Source: Comamonas sp. Y33R10-2
GTDB lineage: Bacteria; Pseudomonadota; Gammaproteobacteria; Burkholderiales; Burkholderiaceae_C
DNA length: 64,000 bases
NCBI RefSeq assembly: GCF_019355935.1
Contig: NZ_CP079925.1
Span: 2,480,001-2,544,000 of the forward strand
Reading direction: 5' to 3'
The notes under the pieces are model-generated. The model ran no database searches. It was not told the DNA's origin and worked only from the letters and a program-made list of their open reading frames with translations. This document shows positions 44,755-54,839 of this stretch, one piece after another (the first letter of the stretch is position 1; each line of letters starts with the position of its first letter). The translations under genes were made by a program, and so were the position numbers.

Positions 44755-45521
44755 TGATGGCTGCTCGCGCTCGGGTGATTTCAAACCCAGCGGCAGAGGT
44801 TCGTCGTGAATGGGCAATGTTGCCGCGTTCTAGCAGCTTCTCTGCCCTTGCGCAGACCGAGCAAGTTGCGCAGTTGTATGCAGCCACGCTCAGCGCCATG
44901 TATCTGAGCGATTGGGCTATTGCACGCGAGATGGTGCAGCGTTTGCTCTCTGCGACAGCGAGTAATGCCCAGGCGAATATCCAAGCCAAATGGTTGAATG
45001 CTGAGATGGAACTCAAGGCAGGCAATGCGCAAGCTGCGTTGGCAGCCTTGCCATTGCAGTCCAGCAATCCACCACAAGCGGCGCCCAAGACGGTAGCCAG
45101 TGGCAATGCAGCGGGGCCGAGTTTGGCAACCATCAATGTAGTGGAGCAAGTTGCCCCGCGCAGGCCCGAGCTGCTGCTGAAGACCGATATTCAGCTCGAG
45201 CTCAATCAGGCGGGCACGATGAGCAGCCCACTACAGTCATGGGTGACAGACCACCCGCGTGACGCTGGTGCATGGCAGGCGCTGGCCCTTGTATGGCGTA
45301 GTCAGGGGCAGGAGTTGCGGGCGCTGCGCGCTGAGGCGGAGGCGCAGGTGGCCCGCTATGACTATGCAGCAGCGGTAGACCGTTTTAAGGCAGCTCAAGA
45401 CTTGTCCCGCAAGGCGGGGGCCAAGGCGGATTACTTCGAGGCCTCCATCATCGACACGCGCTTGCGTGCCGTGAATGAGTTACTCAGAGAACAGTTGAGC
45501 GACAAGTCGATCAATAAGTAG
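44751..45521 (+). CDS. BepA-like protein, C-terminal TPR part in a shifted frame
   Basis: A 256-residue continuation with tetratricopeptide helices (EQVAQLYAATLSAMYLSDWAIAREMVQRL, ANIQAKWLNAEMELKAGNAQAALAALP) as in the C-terminal half of BepA/YfgC proteins. It starts at GTG within a GTGA overlap with the protease stop, so it could be translated by coupling, but it has no signal peptide and would stay in the cytosol. The codons just upstream in this frame read as family-like sequence (PTLEHV), evidence that the two parts were one gene. Confidence 0.85.
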   Translation: MMMAARARVISNPAAEVRREWAMLPRSSSFSALAQTEQVAQLYAATLSAMYLSDWAIAREMVQRLLSATASNAQANIQAKWLNAEMELKAGNAQAALAALPLQSSNPPQAAPKTVASGNAAGPSLATINVVEQVAPRRPELLLKTDIQLELNQAGTMSSPLQSWVTDHPRDAGAWQALALVWRSQGQELRALRAEAEAQVARYDYAAAVDRFKAAQDLSRKAGAKADYFEASIIDTRLRAVNELLREQLSDKSINK

Positions 45522-45830
45522 GCCGAGCACTGAGTAAATCAGCGCGCCCAGCATGGCCGCCCAGAAGCTGGCGACGTGAAAGCCGCCCAGCAGTCCCGAT
45601 GCCATCCAGAACATCAACCCATTGACCACCAGAAGGAACAGGCCCACGGTGATGATGGTCACAGGCAGGGTCAGGATGACCAAAACGGGGCGAACAATGG
45701 TGTTGAGTAGGCCGATCACCAAGGCGGCAATCATGGCCGAGCCAAAGCTCTGCACCTGCACACCGCTATAGATGTAAGTAACCGCCAGCAACGCTGCGGC
45801 ACAAAGAAGCCATTTGACGATGATTTTCAT
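45480..45830 (-). CDS. Phage-holin-like (superfamily IV) small membrane protein
   Basis: A 116-residue inner-membrane protein with four hydrophobic helices, matching the mycobacterial-type four-helix holin family widely found as a chromosomal housekeeping gene. FGSAMIAALVIGLLNTIVRPVLVILTLPVTIITVGLFLLVVN is typical. No phage genes are near. Start 45830 (MKIIVKWLL) is chosen from the family N-terminus. Its 3' end overlaps the convergent TPR frame by 42 bases. Confidence 0.85.
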   Translation of the reverse strand: MKIIVKWLLCAAALLAVTYIYSGVQVQSFGSAMIAALVIGLLNTIVRPVLVILTLPVTIITVGLFLLVVNGLMFWMASGLLGGFHVASFWAAMLGALIYSVLGLLIDRLVAQLFSE

Positions 45831-45886
45831 GCTGTCCAGCATAGCAGCAGGTCGCTTGCCTGGCCCAAGCATGTTTAAAAGAGCAT

Positions 45887-45909
45887 GAAAAAAGCCTTGC
45901 GAGGCTTTT
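45887..45909 (-). terminator. Terminator after the 156-residue unknown gene
   Basis: AAAAGCCT (45890-45897) and AGGCTTTT (45902-45909) form the stem; the leftward tail is TTTTTTCATG. Confidence 0.8.
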
Positions 45910-45944
45910 GCCGCACAAGGCTTATTACAGGGCGAGTTCAGCTC

Positions 45945-46415
45945 TTAAATTGAGAGTGAATCGTCAATCACAAAGCCCATCATGGCGGCAATACCAGCCA
46001 TGGTGCCTGGCAAGTTCCAGCGACTTCCCTTGGTCGTTGCTTGGCCTTGTTTGGCAGGAACTGCCTGCGCGACCTCTTGCTTGGGGCGGCGTGCATCAAT
46101 AATTTGGGCGGCGCCATATTCTTGTTGCAACTCGGCGACCAACTCGGTCAGGGGGCCCTTGGCAAGAACTGGCGTGACTTTGCCGCCGTTTGCCGTCATC
46201 ACAGGCATCACGGCTGTAAACAGCTTGTCTGCCCATTTACCGCGCCAATTTTCGCGGGCGCGGTGGCTCACCCACTTGCTCACTCGATGAGTCATGCGCG
46301 GAGCGCAGGCAACGAGCAACCAGTGAGAAGAAGCCGCTTGGCTAGATCCCGCAAGTGCTTCGAGCATTGGCTGGGCGTATGTGGCGTCATCCACGTAAAC
46401 AATGATGGGGTTCAA
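45945..46415 (-). CDS. Unrecognised soluble protein
   Basis: A 156-residue basic protein that I do not recognise. The N-terminal MNPIIVYVDDATYAQPMLEAL and LVAELQQEYGAAQIIDARRPKQ suggest an alpha/beta Rossmann-like fold, somewhat like universal stress proteins. A Gln/Lys-rich linker (about residues 112-130) leads to a hydrophobic segment (TMAGIAAMMGFVIDD) at the end that could touch the membrane. It has its own terminator. Function unknown. Confidence 0.75.
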   Translation of the reverse strand: MNPIIVYVDDATYAQPMLEALAGSSQAASSHWLLVACAPRMTHRVSKWVSHRARENWRGKWADKLFTAVMPVMTANGGKVTPVLAKGPLTELVAELQQEYGAAQIIDARRPKQEVAQAVPAKQGQATTKGSRWNLPGTMAGIAAMMGFVIDDSLSI

Positions 46416-46449
46416 AGTGCGTCCTAACTGGAACGAAGGTTGAAGGGTG

Positions 46450-46529
46450 CGGCATACCGGAATGCGATATGCCGACTTGAATGCAATGTGATTCGTGAAG
46501 TTGCGGACAGTTCCGCAAACTTCACGAAT
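46450..46529. other. Two adjacent hairpins between terC and its neighbour
   Basis: CGGCATA/TATGCCG (about 46450-46474) and a long stem ATTCGTGAAG-TTGCGGA (46491-46507) with TCCGCAAACTTCACGAAT (46512-46529, one bulged base). The second is a strong hairpin with T-rich sequence on the plus side. They lie 19 bases beyond the end of terC on the opposite strand. Confidence 0.55.
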
Positions 46530-46547
46530 TTTCAGGCAGATGCTGAA

Positions 46548-47306
46548 TTAGTGAGCAGCAGGCGCAGCGGGGCGGCGGCTGACGATGTACTTGCCCAGTG
46601 CCAGCACCAGCAGTGCGCCACCGATGTGAGCGGACCAGTACAGGGTTCTGGAGATATCAGCCAAGCCTTGCGCGTCGGTTGTGCCCAGCTTAGGCATCCA
46701 CAGCCACTTTTCGGTGTTGACGAAAACGGGGTCGGTTACGAACATGCCACCAGCGATCCAGCCCAGCAGCATGCCGCCAGCCACGATGATCATGGGGAAA
46801 CGTTCCATCAGCGTGATAACCAGCTGCGAGCCCCAAACGATGATTGGCACCGAGATCAGCAGACCCAGAACAATCAGCAGCATTTGGTGTTCGCCAGAGC
46901 TTTGTGCGGCGCCGGCAATGGCGATCACGTTGTCCACAGACATCACCAAGTCAGCAATGATGATGGTCTTGATGGCGGCAAACAGCTTGTCGCTGCCTTG
47001 GATGTTGTCGTGACCTTCGTCATCAGGAGCAAGCAGCTTGACGCCAATCCAGATCAGCAAGATGGCACCAACGACCTTGAGGAATGGCAGTGCCAGCAGC
47101 ACCATTGCGAAGGCAATCAGGATGATTCGCAGCACGATGGCGCCAGCGGTACCATAGATGATGCCCTTGCGACGTTGCTCAGCGGGCAGCTTGCGGCAAG
47201 CCAGCGCGATCACGACGGCGTTATCGCCACCTAGCAAGATGTCGATGATGATGATCTGCCCCAACGCAATCCAAAAGGGCGTGTGGGTTAGAAAGTCGAA
47301 GTCCAT
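46548..47306 (-). CDS. TerC-family membrane protein
   Basis: A 252-residue inner-membrane protein with about seven helices. IIIIDILLGGDNAVVIALACRKLP and ADLVMSVDNVIAIAGAAQ carry the paired Asp-Asn motifs (GDNA, VDNV) that define the family. Members (YjbE/Alx/TerC) export manganese or serve metal insertion into exported proteins, and confer tellurite resistance in plasmid operons. No ter operon is nearby, so metal homeostasis is the better guess. The start has GAGGAAAAC upstream. Confidence 0.9.
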   Translation of the reverse strand: MDFDFLTHTPFWIALGQIIIIDILLGGDNAVVIALACRKLPAEQRRKGIIYGTAGAIVLRIILIAFAMVLLALPFLKVVGAILLIWIGVKLLAPDDEGHDNIQGSDKLFAAIKTIIIADLVMSVDNVIAIAGAAQSSGEHQMLLIVLGLLISVPIIVWGSQLVITLMERFPMIIVAGGMLLGWIAGGMFVTDPVFVNTEKWLWMPKLGTTDAQGLADISRTLYWSAHIGGALLVLALGKYIVSRRPAAPAAH

Positions 47307-47778
47307 GTGTTGTTTTCCTCGTTATCCAATGTTGCCGAGCTAGTGTGGCGCAAACGCTTCACTAGCTACCGCTGTCAATTGACCTTTGCGACGTCAGTCA
47401 AAAGCTATCCGGGCGAGGAAAAACCAGGCTCGGGGAATCGCTTTGATCGACCATCGTAGGCCTATCAAAGGTCTTGCTCAAATGCAGCATGGCTGCAATC
47501 CGAATGGCCGGAAGCGTGAAGCTTCGTATTGACGACCAGTCCGCTGCCAGCATATCGCGATTCTGGCCGAGCTACTCCCCTTCGAAGGCAGGGATTTCAA
47601 CACAGTGCGCCGTTGAAGGCAAGTCACAAAACCCAGCTTTGCCACAGGTTTTATAAAGCCAAAGGCTTTTGAAGTCATTGCTGCAGGCTGACTTCTTGCT
47701 ATTGGAACAAGAGCAACCTTGTCAGCGCAAACGATCAGGCAGCGGCTTATGATTCCTGCGTTCAAGCCTTACTCTTCC
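47307..47778. promoter_or_regulatory. 472-bp divergent region with leader hairpins upstream of terC
   Basis: AGCTAGTG (47338-47345) and CACTAGCT (47360-47367) form an 8-bp stem that contains GCG/CGC inside, 32 bases ahead of terC on the minus strand; CTTTGAT and ATCAAAG pair across about 47442-47471. They could form a structured leader. I do not see the yybP-ykoY manganese riboswitch consensus that often precedes such genes. No protein gene is supported. Confidence 0.4.
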
Positions 47779-48222
47779 ATGACTGCCATCCACATCACCG
47801 ACATTGAAGCTGCCATCAACTACTGGAGAGGTCGCACCCCATCACCCGATGGTGTGCTGCTGGCACCCGAAGTGCGTGCGCTGGCTGACGTCTATGCGCT
47901 GATGATTTATGCGCGTGAGCATGAGGTGGCGGTAGAAGGCTTCCCGACCTATGCCATGGCGGCTTGGTTGGTTTGGTTTGACACCATGCCCGATACGCCT
48001 TGCATTGCCATTTGTTCTACCAGCCAAGGCGATGAAAAATGCAAGGGCTGTGGGCGCAGCTTTGAAGAAGTGCAACTGTGGCCGGCGATGGAGCCTGCCC
48101 AAAAGCGGGTGGTGTGGCGACGAATCACCTTGGAGGCTGATTCATGGCGCTTTAACCGCTATGCCGAGCGCGCCCGTGAGACACAAGGCGGAGCGGTGTT
48201 TTCCGCTCCAACCCGCCGCTGA
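47779..48222 (+). CDS. DUF3717 and DUF1289 two-domain protein
   Basis: A 147-residue cytosolic protein. The N-terminal part (ITDIEAAINYWRGRTPSPDG, LAPEVRALADVYALMIY) is DUF3717-like; the second half has cysteines in CIAICSTSQGDEKCKGCGRSFEEVQLW, the DUF1289 cysteine cluster. The latter probably binds a metal or iron-sulfur centre. Start 47779 (MTAIHITD) is chosen from the domain start. Function unknown. Confidence 0.85.
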   Translation: MTAIHITDIEAAINYWRGRTPSPDGVLLAPEVRALADVYALMIYAREHEVAVEGFPTYAMAAWLVWFDTMPDTPCIAICSTSQGDEKCKGCGRSFEEVQLWPAMEPAQKRVVWRRITLEADSWRFNRYAERARETQGGAVFSAPTRR

Positions 48223-48293
48223 CAGCGGTAGCGGCGGCAAGAATACGGGGTTGGCGGTAGCCCTGCAAAGAGCCACCAACCCATTTCCTTGAT

Positions 48294-51200
48294 TTAGTTG
48301 ATGGACCACATCCGCACGTTGCTTGCGTTGCGGATTTCCAGCTTGCCCGAGCTAGTCAGCACCAGCTTGCTGCCGACCTGATTTTTGGCCGCCTTGTCGT
48401 CAGGCCACTTCTTGAGCACTTTCTCGCGCAGGTCATAAGCGATCAGGCGACCGGCGTGGCGGTCAAAGGCAATGCGCCCTCCCGGGTGATCGGTAAAACC
48501 GCTTTCCCAGACCTTTGATTTACCCGTCACACCACCGCTGCCTCCGGCGCGCTTGAGTGCGTACAGCACAAGGTTGCCGTTATCTTCGCGGATGAGTTGG
48601 TGCGTTTTAGTCACGACCTGATTGAGCTGATCCCAGTCAAGACCGCCCGCATTCCATGAGACCTCATTAGGCATCAAGTACGCGGAGCGCTGCTCGACGG
48701 GCAGGCACTGCTCAGAGCCTGAGCCGCCCGGCGTCGCCGGGAAGCTGTACAGCGTCGTGGCAATGAGTGGAATGCGGTGCTCCAAGGTAAAGATTTTGAT
48801 TTCTGGCAGCAAGGTGATCTTGACTTGCTTTTTGCCCAGCTTTACGTCGATGCCAGGCTTGAGCTTGGCTGCGGCGGCCAGTTTCAGATCCATGCCAAAG
48901 GCCAGTGATTTGCCGGTGATGCCGCATGTTGGCGGCAGTTGCTTGATGGTGTCCTGCGGAAAGTTGCTCGCTTGCATGCCGCCGATCTGCCCCACCAGCG
49001 CCAGAGGCAGGGACGCTCCGGCACTGCCTTCCAGCAGACTTTCGGCCACGCCGCGTGGGCCAGCGGTGACGGCCAGCTGCACGCCGGGCGAGAACTCACC
49101 GTTGGCCACAACGCCCATGCTCAACTTCGAATAAGTCTTGACCTTGAAATTGCCGCTGGCGCGTTGCGGGATCTTGATGCCGTAGCACAGCGTGACTTTC
49201 AGCACCTTCTTGCAGCGTGCACCGATGTCGACGTCCATGTCATAGAACATGCGCACCTGTTTAGCCATCTTGACTTGCAGCCCGATGGCCCCTTCGGTCG
49301 TGGCAGTGATGCCAGCCTTAAGCTTGACTGGAAACACAACACCCGCAGGGCTGGCACGGTTGAGCAGCAATTCAATGCCCAGCAGTGTCTTCGTGTCGCT
49401 GACAGACTTTACGCGCTTGAGCTCAGCGGGGGCCGAGGTCTTGCCCGCAGGCATCTGGGCTGCAGCCTGATCCACGCCAGTGCTCGGCGCAGTGCCGCCC
49501 GCGCCACTGGCCATGGCGCTCATGCTGTCGGCACTCTGGTTAGCAGGGAAGCTCAGAGGGTTCCACTGCGTGGTGCCTTTGTCATCCTTCACACCCACCG
49601 CTCCGAAGGCCTGACCGCTGTAACCCACGCCTGCCAGAGCTTCGGCCCCGACCGTCAGATCAATCACGCCACGGCCATTGGCCGAGAAGTCCACTGCAGC
49701 GAAGGGAAAGACTGGCAGCGGCATCCAGCGCAGCGACATGCTGCCGTAGGGCGTAACAGCGAGGTTGCCTTCAAGCTTGAACTTGCCAACCAAGATGCCC
49801 TGCTGGAACTTGATCTCCAGCAGACTGACATTGCAGCCCAGCTTCTGGTCAGGCAGCAAATCGAGCAGCATGGTGCACTTGGCCGGGCTCGCAGAGTTGG
49901 CAGCACTTGCAGCCAGTGTTCTGGCCTTTCTGCTGGCGCTGACGCTCAGCAAGGTGCAGTCTGGTGCGAGGGGGTTCGCCGCGCAGGCGCTTGCGACGCT
50001 GCGCACGGCAGCTTGGCCGCTGCTGAGCTGAACGCCGGATTCACTGCGAAGCAGTTGAAAGCCGCCGTTGCCGCCGTCAACCAGGTAATAACCATGACCG
50101 GCCGGAATCGCGCGGCCATGGCCTGGAATCCACACTGCCAGATCGCGCGCGGCATTGAGCTGGCTGCTCGGGCTGCTTAGGCTGCGGCTTTGCAATTTCT
50201 GCGCCTGCTGTTGCAGTTGCTGCAACTGCGGATCTTCTTGCCCGTCGAGGGTGATCTTCACCTGAGCGACTTCGTCAAATACGGCAACTTCGCCTGAGTC
50301 GAAGGCCGAAACTGCGCTGTATACCTCGCCGGGATCCACATCCTCGAGTCTGAAGCGCCAGTTGTTGGCCACGTTGGCGGGCAGGATCTCTGTGATGCGC
50401 TGCAAGGGATGTTCAGCACTGGAGCGGGCCAGCACGGTGTCCACGCTGGCCTGGGTCAATGCTTGCACCAGCGCCGGATCGCTGACCTGGCTGAACTCCA
50501 CCACATCGCCGGTGTACTGCGCCACGTAGCTGGCACCTTGGCTGTCCAGCTCGATGAGGCTAGGTACATCGTCCAGCAGCGTGTTTTCGGTCAGGCCGAA
50601 CTGGGCCGACACATGAGCGTCCTCGTTTGCGACGATGCGGCAGCCACCGTCAGTCAGCGCTTCAGGGCAACCTGCCCAGCGCACGAACTTCCAGCCTTCG
50701 TCAGGCGTTGCATACAAAGTCAGCGTCGCAGCCGGGGCGCTGCGGTCGTAGCGATAGATCATGCGCGGATTGCTGTCATTGAGTCTGACTTGGGGCAACT
50801 CTGCAACAGTGATGATGCCGCCAGTGTCCACGTCAATATGCAGACTGCCTAAGGTCGCACTGCTTCGGCTGGGCGGGGTGACGCTTTCATGCGGGTCAAA
50901 AGCCTCCAGCAAGGCTGCATCCAACTGCTCAGGGGCTTGGGCATAGGTCTGCTCCAGCGTCAAGCCGCTGGACAAAGGGCTGCGCATGGCGCTGAGGTAA
51001 TCAAACGTGATGCGCTGCAGATGGGGCGGCAACTGGGGGTTAAAGGCCAACACATCGTCAAAGTTGACCAGGCCGTCGCCGGTCAGGTCCGAGCGGATGA
51101 ACTCCGTGGCCATGGCATCCTGATAGTAGCGAATGCGCTCATGAGTCTGCAGCTCGACATAGTCATCGGTGCGCCGGCTGATGTAATCACTCAAAGGGTT

Positions 51201-51626
51201 GAGGATGACTCCAGACTGCTGCAATTGCCTGCCTGTTAGCAGCAAATGACCGTAATTCGTGGCAGGAGTGCCCTGCGAAGTGTCGATGGAAGTGCCTTCT
51301 TGCTGGGCGGCCAACCGGGCTTCTTCATTGACTCTGCCAACGCGCACGGTCAGCAACTGGTCGGCCAAGTCACCCGGGAGCTGGAGGGTAGCGACTGCAC
51401 CAGTAATCGGTGCTTCAGGAAGGTCACGATCCGGGAAATCCACCGCCTGCACGGTCAGCAGGTTCAGCTGTGATGCGCCTGGTAACTGTGTCATTACAGT
51501 GCCTGCGGCCGGTCTGCTATCGGTGCCGGGGCTCCAGGCATCTGCGCTATCCCCGCCGCCGCAAGCCTGCAGCAACAGGCCGATCAATGGCGCAAGCCAG
51601 TATTTTTGAAACGAAAACGCCATCAT
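48294..51626 (-). CDS. Large lipoprotein with calcium-loop and InlB-type repeat, function unknown
   Basis: A 1110-residue exported lipoprotein. The signal peptide ends with lipobox LLLQAC (Cys22) followed by GGGDSAD, a flexible linker. DLTGDGLVNFDD (180-191) is a dockerin/EF-hand type calcium loop; EGWKFVRWAGCPEALTDGGC and VSAQFGL (about 310-350) resemble the bacterial InlB B-repeat. Residues 590-900 alternate beta-rich stretches with Gly/Ala and Lys clusters. No enzyme motif was recognised. It stands alone with no secretion genes adjacent. Gene is A/T-neutral and not obviously foreign. Confidence 0.88.
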   Translation of the reverse strand: MMAFSFQKYWLAPLIGLLLQACGGGDSADAWSPGTDSRPAAGTVMTQLPGASQLNLLTVQAVDFPDRDLPEAPITGAVATLQLPGDLADQLLTVRVGRVNEEARLAAQQEGTSIDTSQGTPATNYGHLLLTGRQLQQSGVILNPLSDYISRRTDDYVELQTHERIRYYQDAMATEFIRSDLTGDGLVNFDDVLAFNPQLPPHLQRITFDYLSAMRSPLSSGLTLEQTYAQAPEQLDAALLEAFDPHESVTPPSRSSATLGSLHIDVDTGGIITVAELPQVRLNDSNPRMIYRYDRSAPAATLTLYATPDEGWKFVRWAGCPEALTDGGCRIVANEDAHVSAQFGLTENTLLDDVPSLIELDSQGASYVAQYTGDVVEFSQVSDPALVQALTQASVDTVLARSSAEHPLQRITEILPANVANNWRFRLEDVDPGEVYSAVSAFDSGEVAVFDEVAQVKITLDGQEDPQLQQLQQQAQKLQSRSLSSPSSQLNAARDLAVWIPGHGRAIPAGHGYYLVDGGNGGFQLLRSESGVQLSSGQAAVRSVASACAANPLAPDCTLLSVSASRKARTLAASAANSASPAKCTMLLDLLPDQKLGCNVSLLEIKFQQGILVGKFKLEGNLAVTPYGSMSLRWMPLPVFPFAAVDFSANGRGVIDLTVGAEALAGVGYSGQAFGAVGVKDDKGTTQWNPLSFPANQSADSMSAMASGAGGTAPSTGVDQAAAQMPAGKTSAPAELKRVKSVSDTKTLLGIELLLNRASPAGVVFPVKLKAGITATTEGAIGLQVKMAKQVRMFYDMDVDIGARCKKVLKVTLCYGIKIPQRASGNFKVKTYSKLSMGVVANGEFSPGVQLAVTAGPRGVAESLLEGSAGASLPLALVGQIGGMQASNFPQDTIKQLPPTCGITGKSLAFGMDLKLAAAAKLKPGIDVKLGKKQVKITLLPEIKIFTLEHRIPLIATTLYSFPATPGGSGSEQCLPVEQRSAYLMPNEVSWNAGGLDWDQLNQVVTKTHQLIREDNGNLVLYALKRAGGSGGVTGKSKVWESGFTDHPGGRIAFDRHAGRLIAYDLREKVLKKWPDDKAAKNQVGSKLVLTSSGKLEIRNASNVRMWSIN

Positions 51627-51753
51627 CCCTATCCCTCGCGATACCTTGCCAGAGCGGGTCGTATCAACGACCCGCAGTTACAGCTGGAAACTGTAACCAG
51701 AGACGAAGGACTGGGGAATCACTGAAATTGGTTAATTTCAGTGCTAATTGGCG

Positions 51754-52314
51754 TTATTTCCAGCGCGTAGGCTCGACGAACACCGTGCCCAGATTGCTCG
51801 ACAGCGTTAGCTGGCCTTCCTGAATCGTGGCTTGCAGCTGCATGCTGCGCTCGGCCAGAGAGCCCAGTTGCTGGGCGATTTCGGAGTCGATGTAGTGAAT
51901 CTCGAGCTTGCTCTGGCGGGCCAGTTTGCCTTCCAAGCCTTTCCACCAAATGTGAGCGGCGTGGTTAAACGGATAGACCAGCATGTGGTCAGACTTGTTG
52001 CAGGCCTTGGTGATGGGCTTTTCGTCGGGCTGGCCGACTTCGATCCACAGGCGTTTTTGGCCGGTGTAGTCGGTGATGTGCACATCCGGATCGTCCGGGT
52101 CAGACAGGCCAATGCCAAAGCCCAGCGTGCCGTCGCCGTTGCACAGGTCTTGCAGCTTCCAAGCGTTGAGCGCCAGAGCGACCAGACGGACCATCATGCG
52201 GTCGTCGGTCTCGCTGGGGTGGCGGGCCAGCGTCATGTTGTGGTCTGCGTAGTAGCCGTGGTCAATGTCGGCAATCGACAGATTGACTTTGAAAATGGTG
52301 GACTTGATGGCCAT
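51754..52314 (-). CDS. yaeQ: YaeQ-family protein
   Basis: A 186-residue cytosolic protein of the YaeQ family (PD-(D/E)XK-like fold). MAIKSTIFKVNLSIADIDHGYYADHNMTLARHPSETDDRMMVRLVALAL and RLWIEVGQPDEKPITKACNKSD are the family motifs, the latter containing the would-be catalytic Glu and Lys. Its activity is not established; it was linked to haemolysin suppression in enterics. Ends about 127 bases before the large lipoprotein start and could share transcription with it. Confidence 0.95.
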   Translation of the reverse strand: MAIKSTIFKVNLSIADIDHGYYADHNMTLARHPSETDDRMMVRLVALALNAWKLQDLCNGDGTLGFGIGLSDPDDPDVHITDYTGQKRLWIEVGQPDEKPITKACNKSDHMLVYPFNHAAHIWWKGLEGKLARQSKLEIHYIDSEIAQQLGSLAERSMQLQATIQEGQLTLSSNLGTVFVEPTRWK

Positions 52315-52360
52315 GGCGGGGTTCCGTTGTCGTTCTGCCCGCAGGCAGCCCTTTTAAAAC

Positions 52361-53857
<1,497 letters not shown>

Positions 53858-54069
53858 TCAAATCACTCACACGCTCAACTGGGTTGCTCACCTGCTATGG
53901 CTGAGTGTTGCTAAAGCGGGGAACACAGCCAAGCAACGACGTATCAAGGCTTGTGTTGGCGCCTCTCAATAGAGGTTGGCAGCATGACAACTGCGCGTGG
54001 GCAGCGCATAGAATCAATCTCATCGCCCGGCCCAGTGGCCGAAATCTTATGTGCCATGGAACAGCTGTT

Positions 54070-54687
54070 ATGAAACTAATAGGCTCCACCACCAGCCCCT
54101 ATGTGCGCAAAGTTCGCGTGGTGCTGGCTGAAAAGAAGCTGGACTATCAATTTATTGAAGAGAACCCGTGGGAGGCGGATCTCTCACCCGGTACCGGCAA
54201 CCCTCTGGGCAAAGTGCCGCGCTTGGTGATGGAGGGCACGGAGGCGATGTTCGACTCCCGCGTCATCGTCGAATATCTGGACACACTCTCGCCCGTGGGC
54301 AAACTCATCCCCGGCACAGGCCGTGAGCGTGCCGAAGTCAAAACTTGGGAAGCGCTGGCTGATGGTTTGTTGGATGCAGCCATTTCTGTGCGCTTAGAAG
54401 CGACTTGGAGCGGTCGAACACAAGAGCAGCGCAGCCAAGCATGGATGGATCGCCAAATGGGCAAGGTCAATGCCGCGCTGAAGGTGATGTCGCATGGCTT
54501 GGCAGAAAAGCCGTTTTGCTGCGGCGGCATTCACCTGACGCTGGCCGATGTCAGCGTCTGCTGTGCTCTGGCCTGGCTGGATTTCCGCTTTCCCGAGCTG
54601 GACTGGCGTGCCGATCATCCGAATCTGAACACTTTGCTGACCAAGCTGGCAGCGCGCCCCAGCTTTGTGAATACGGTGCCGCATTAA
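54070..54687 (+). CDS. Glutathione S-transferase family protein
   Basis: A 205-residue cytosolic protein with a thioredoxin-like N-terminal domain (MKLIGSTTSPYVRKVRVVLAEKKLDY, LGKVPRLVMEG, FDSRVIVEYLDTL) and an all-helical C-terminal domain (THLTLADVSVCCALAWLDFRFPEL-type). Start 54070 follows the family N-terminus; the frame upstream to 53905 is unconserved. The typical Ser/Tyr near Thr7-Ser8-Pro9 is present. A strong terminator follows. Substrate unknown. Confidence 0.93.
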   Translation: MKLIGSTTSPYVRKVRVVLAEKKLDYQFIEENPWEADLSPGTGNPLGKVPRLVMEGTEAMFDSRVIVEYLDTLSPVGKLIPGTGRERAEVKTWEALADGLLDAAISVRLEATWSGRTQEQRSQAWMDRQMGKVNAALKVMSHGLAEKPFCCGGIHLTLADVSVCCALAWLDFRFPELDWRADHPNLNTLLTKLAARPSFVNTVPH

Positions 54688-54706
54688 GCGTTGAGCCCAA
54701 GCAAAG

Positions 54707-54737
54707 AAAAAGGCCACTTGTCAGCGGCCTTTTTGCT
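54707..54737 (+). terminator. Terminator after the glutathione transferase gene
   Basis: AAAAAGGCC (54707-54715) pairs with GGCCTTTTT (54726-54734) around a 10-base loop. Confidence 0.85.
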
Positions 54738-54744
54738 GCGGAAT

Positions 54745-54839
54745 AAAAAAGTTGCGAAGCATCCCGAAACGAATTAAGAGAGGGAGGGAGGAGAAGCGCT
54801 CCGGGGGTTTTCAATGGGCGGACCCAAGGGCTTCGCAAC
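54745..54839 (-). ncRNA. Candidate small RNA or glnE 3' element with C/U-rich loop and terminator
   Basis: On the leftward strand GTTGCGAAGC (complement of 54830-54839) pairs with GCTTCGCAAC (complement of 54751-54760), directly followed by TTTTTTATTC, a proper termination tail. The 69-base loop includes CTTCTCCTCCCTCCCTCT, a run able to pair with Shine-Dalgarno sequences, and a small GGAG/CTCC stem. It lies about 190 bases downstream of the glnE stop, so it may be a 3' UTR-derived RNA or an independent one. Confidence 0.45.

Noticed and set aside
45480..45830. Prophage remnant suggested by the holin-like gene
   Set aside because: No lysin, tail or integrase genes nearby; this four-helix family is common on chromosomes outside phages.
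47307..47480. yybP-ykoY manganese riboswitch upstream of terC
   Set aside because: Hairpins exist, but the conserved internal-loop sequences expected for this riboswitch were not found by eye.
48939..50180. 413-residue open frame antisense to the large lipoprotein
   Set aside because: Shadow of codon bias on the opposite strand; no ribosome-binding site or recognisable motifs.
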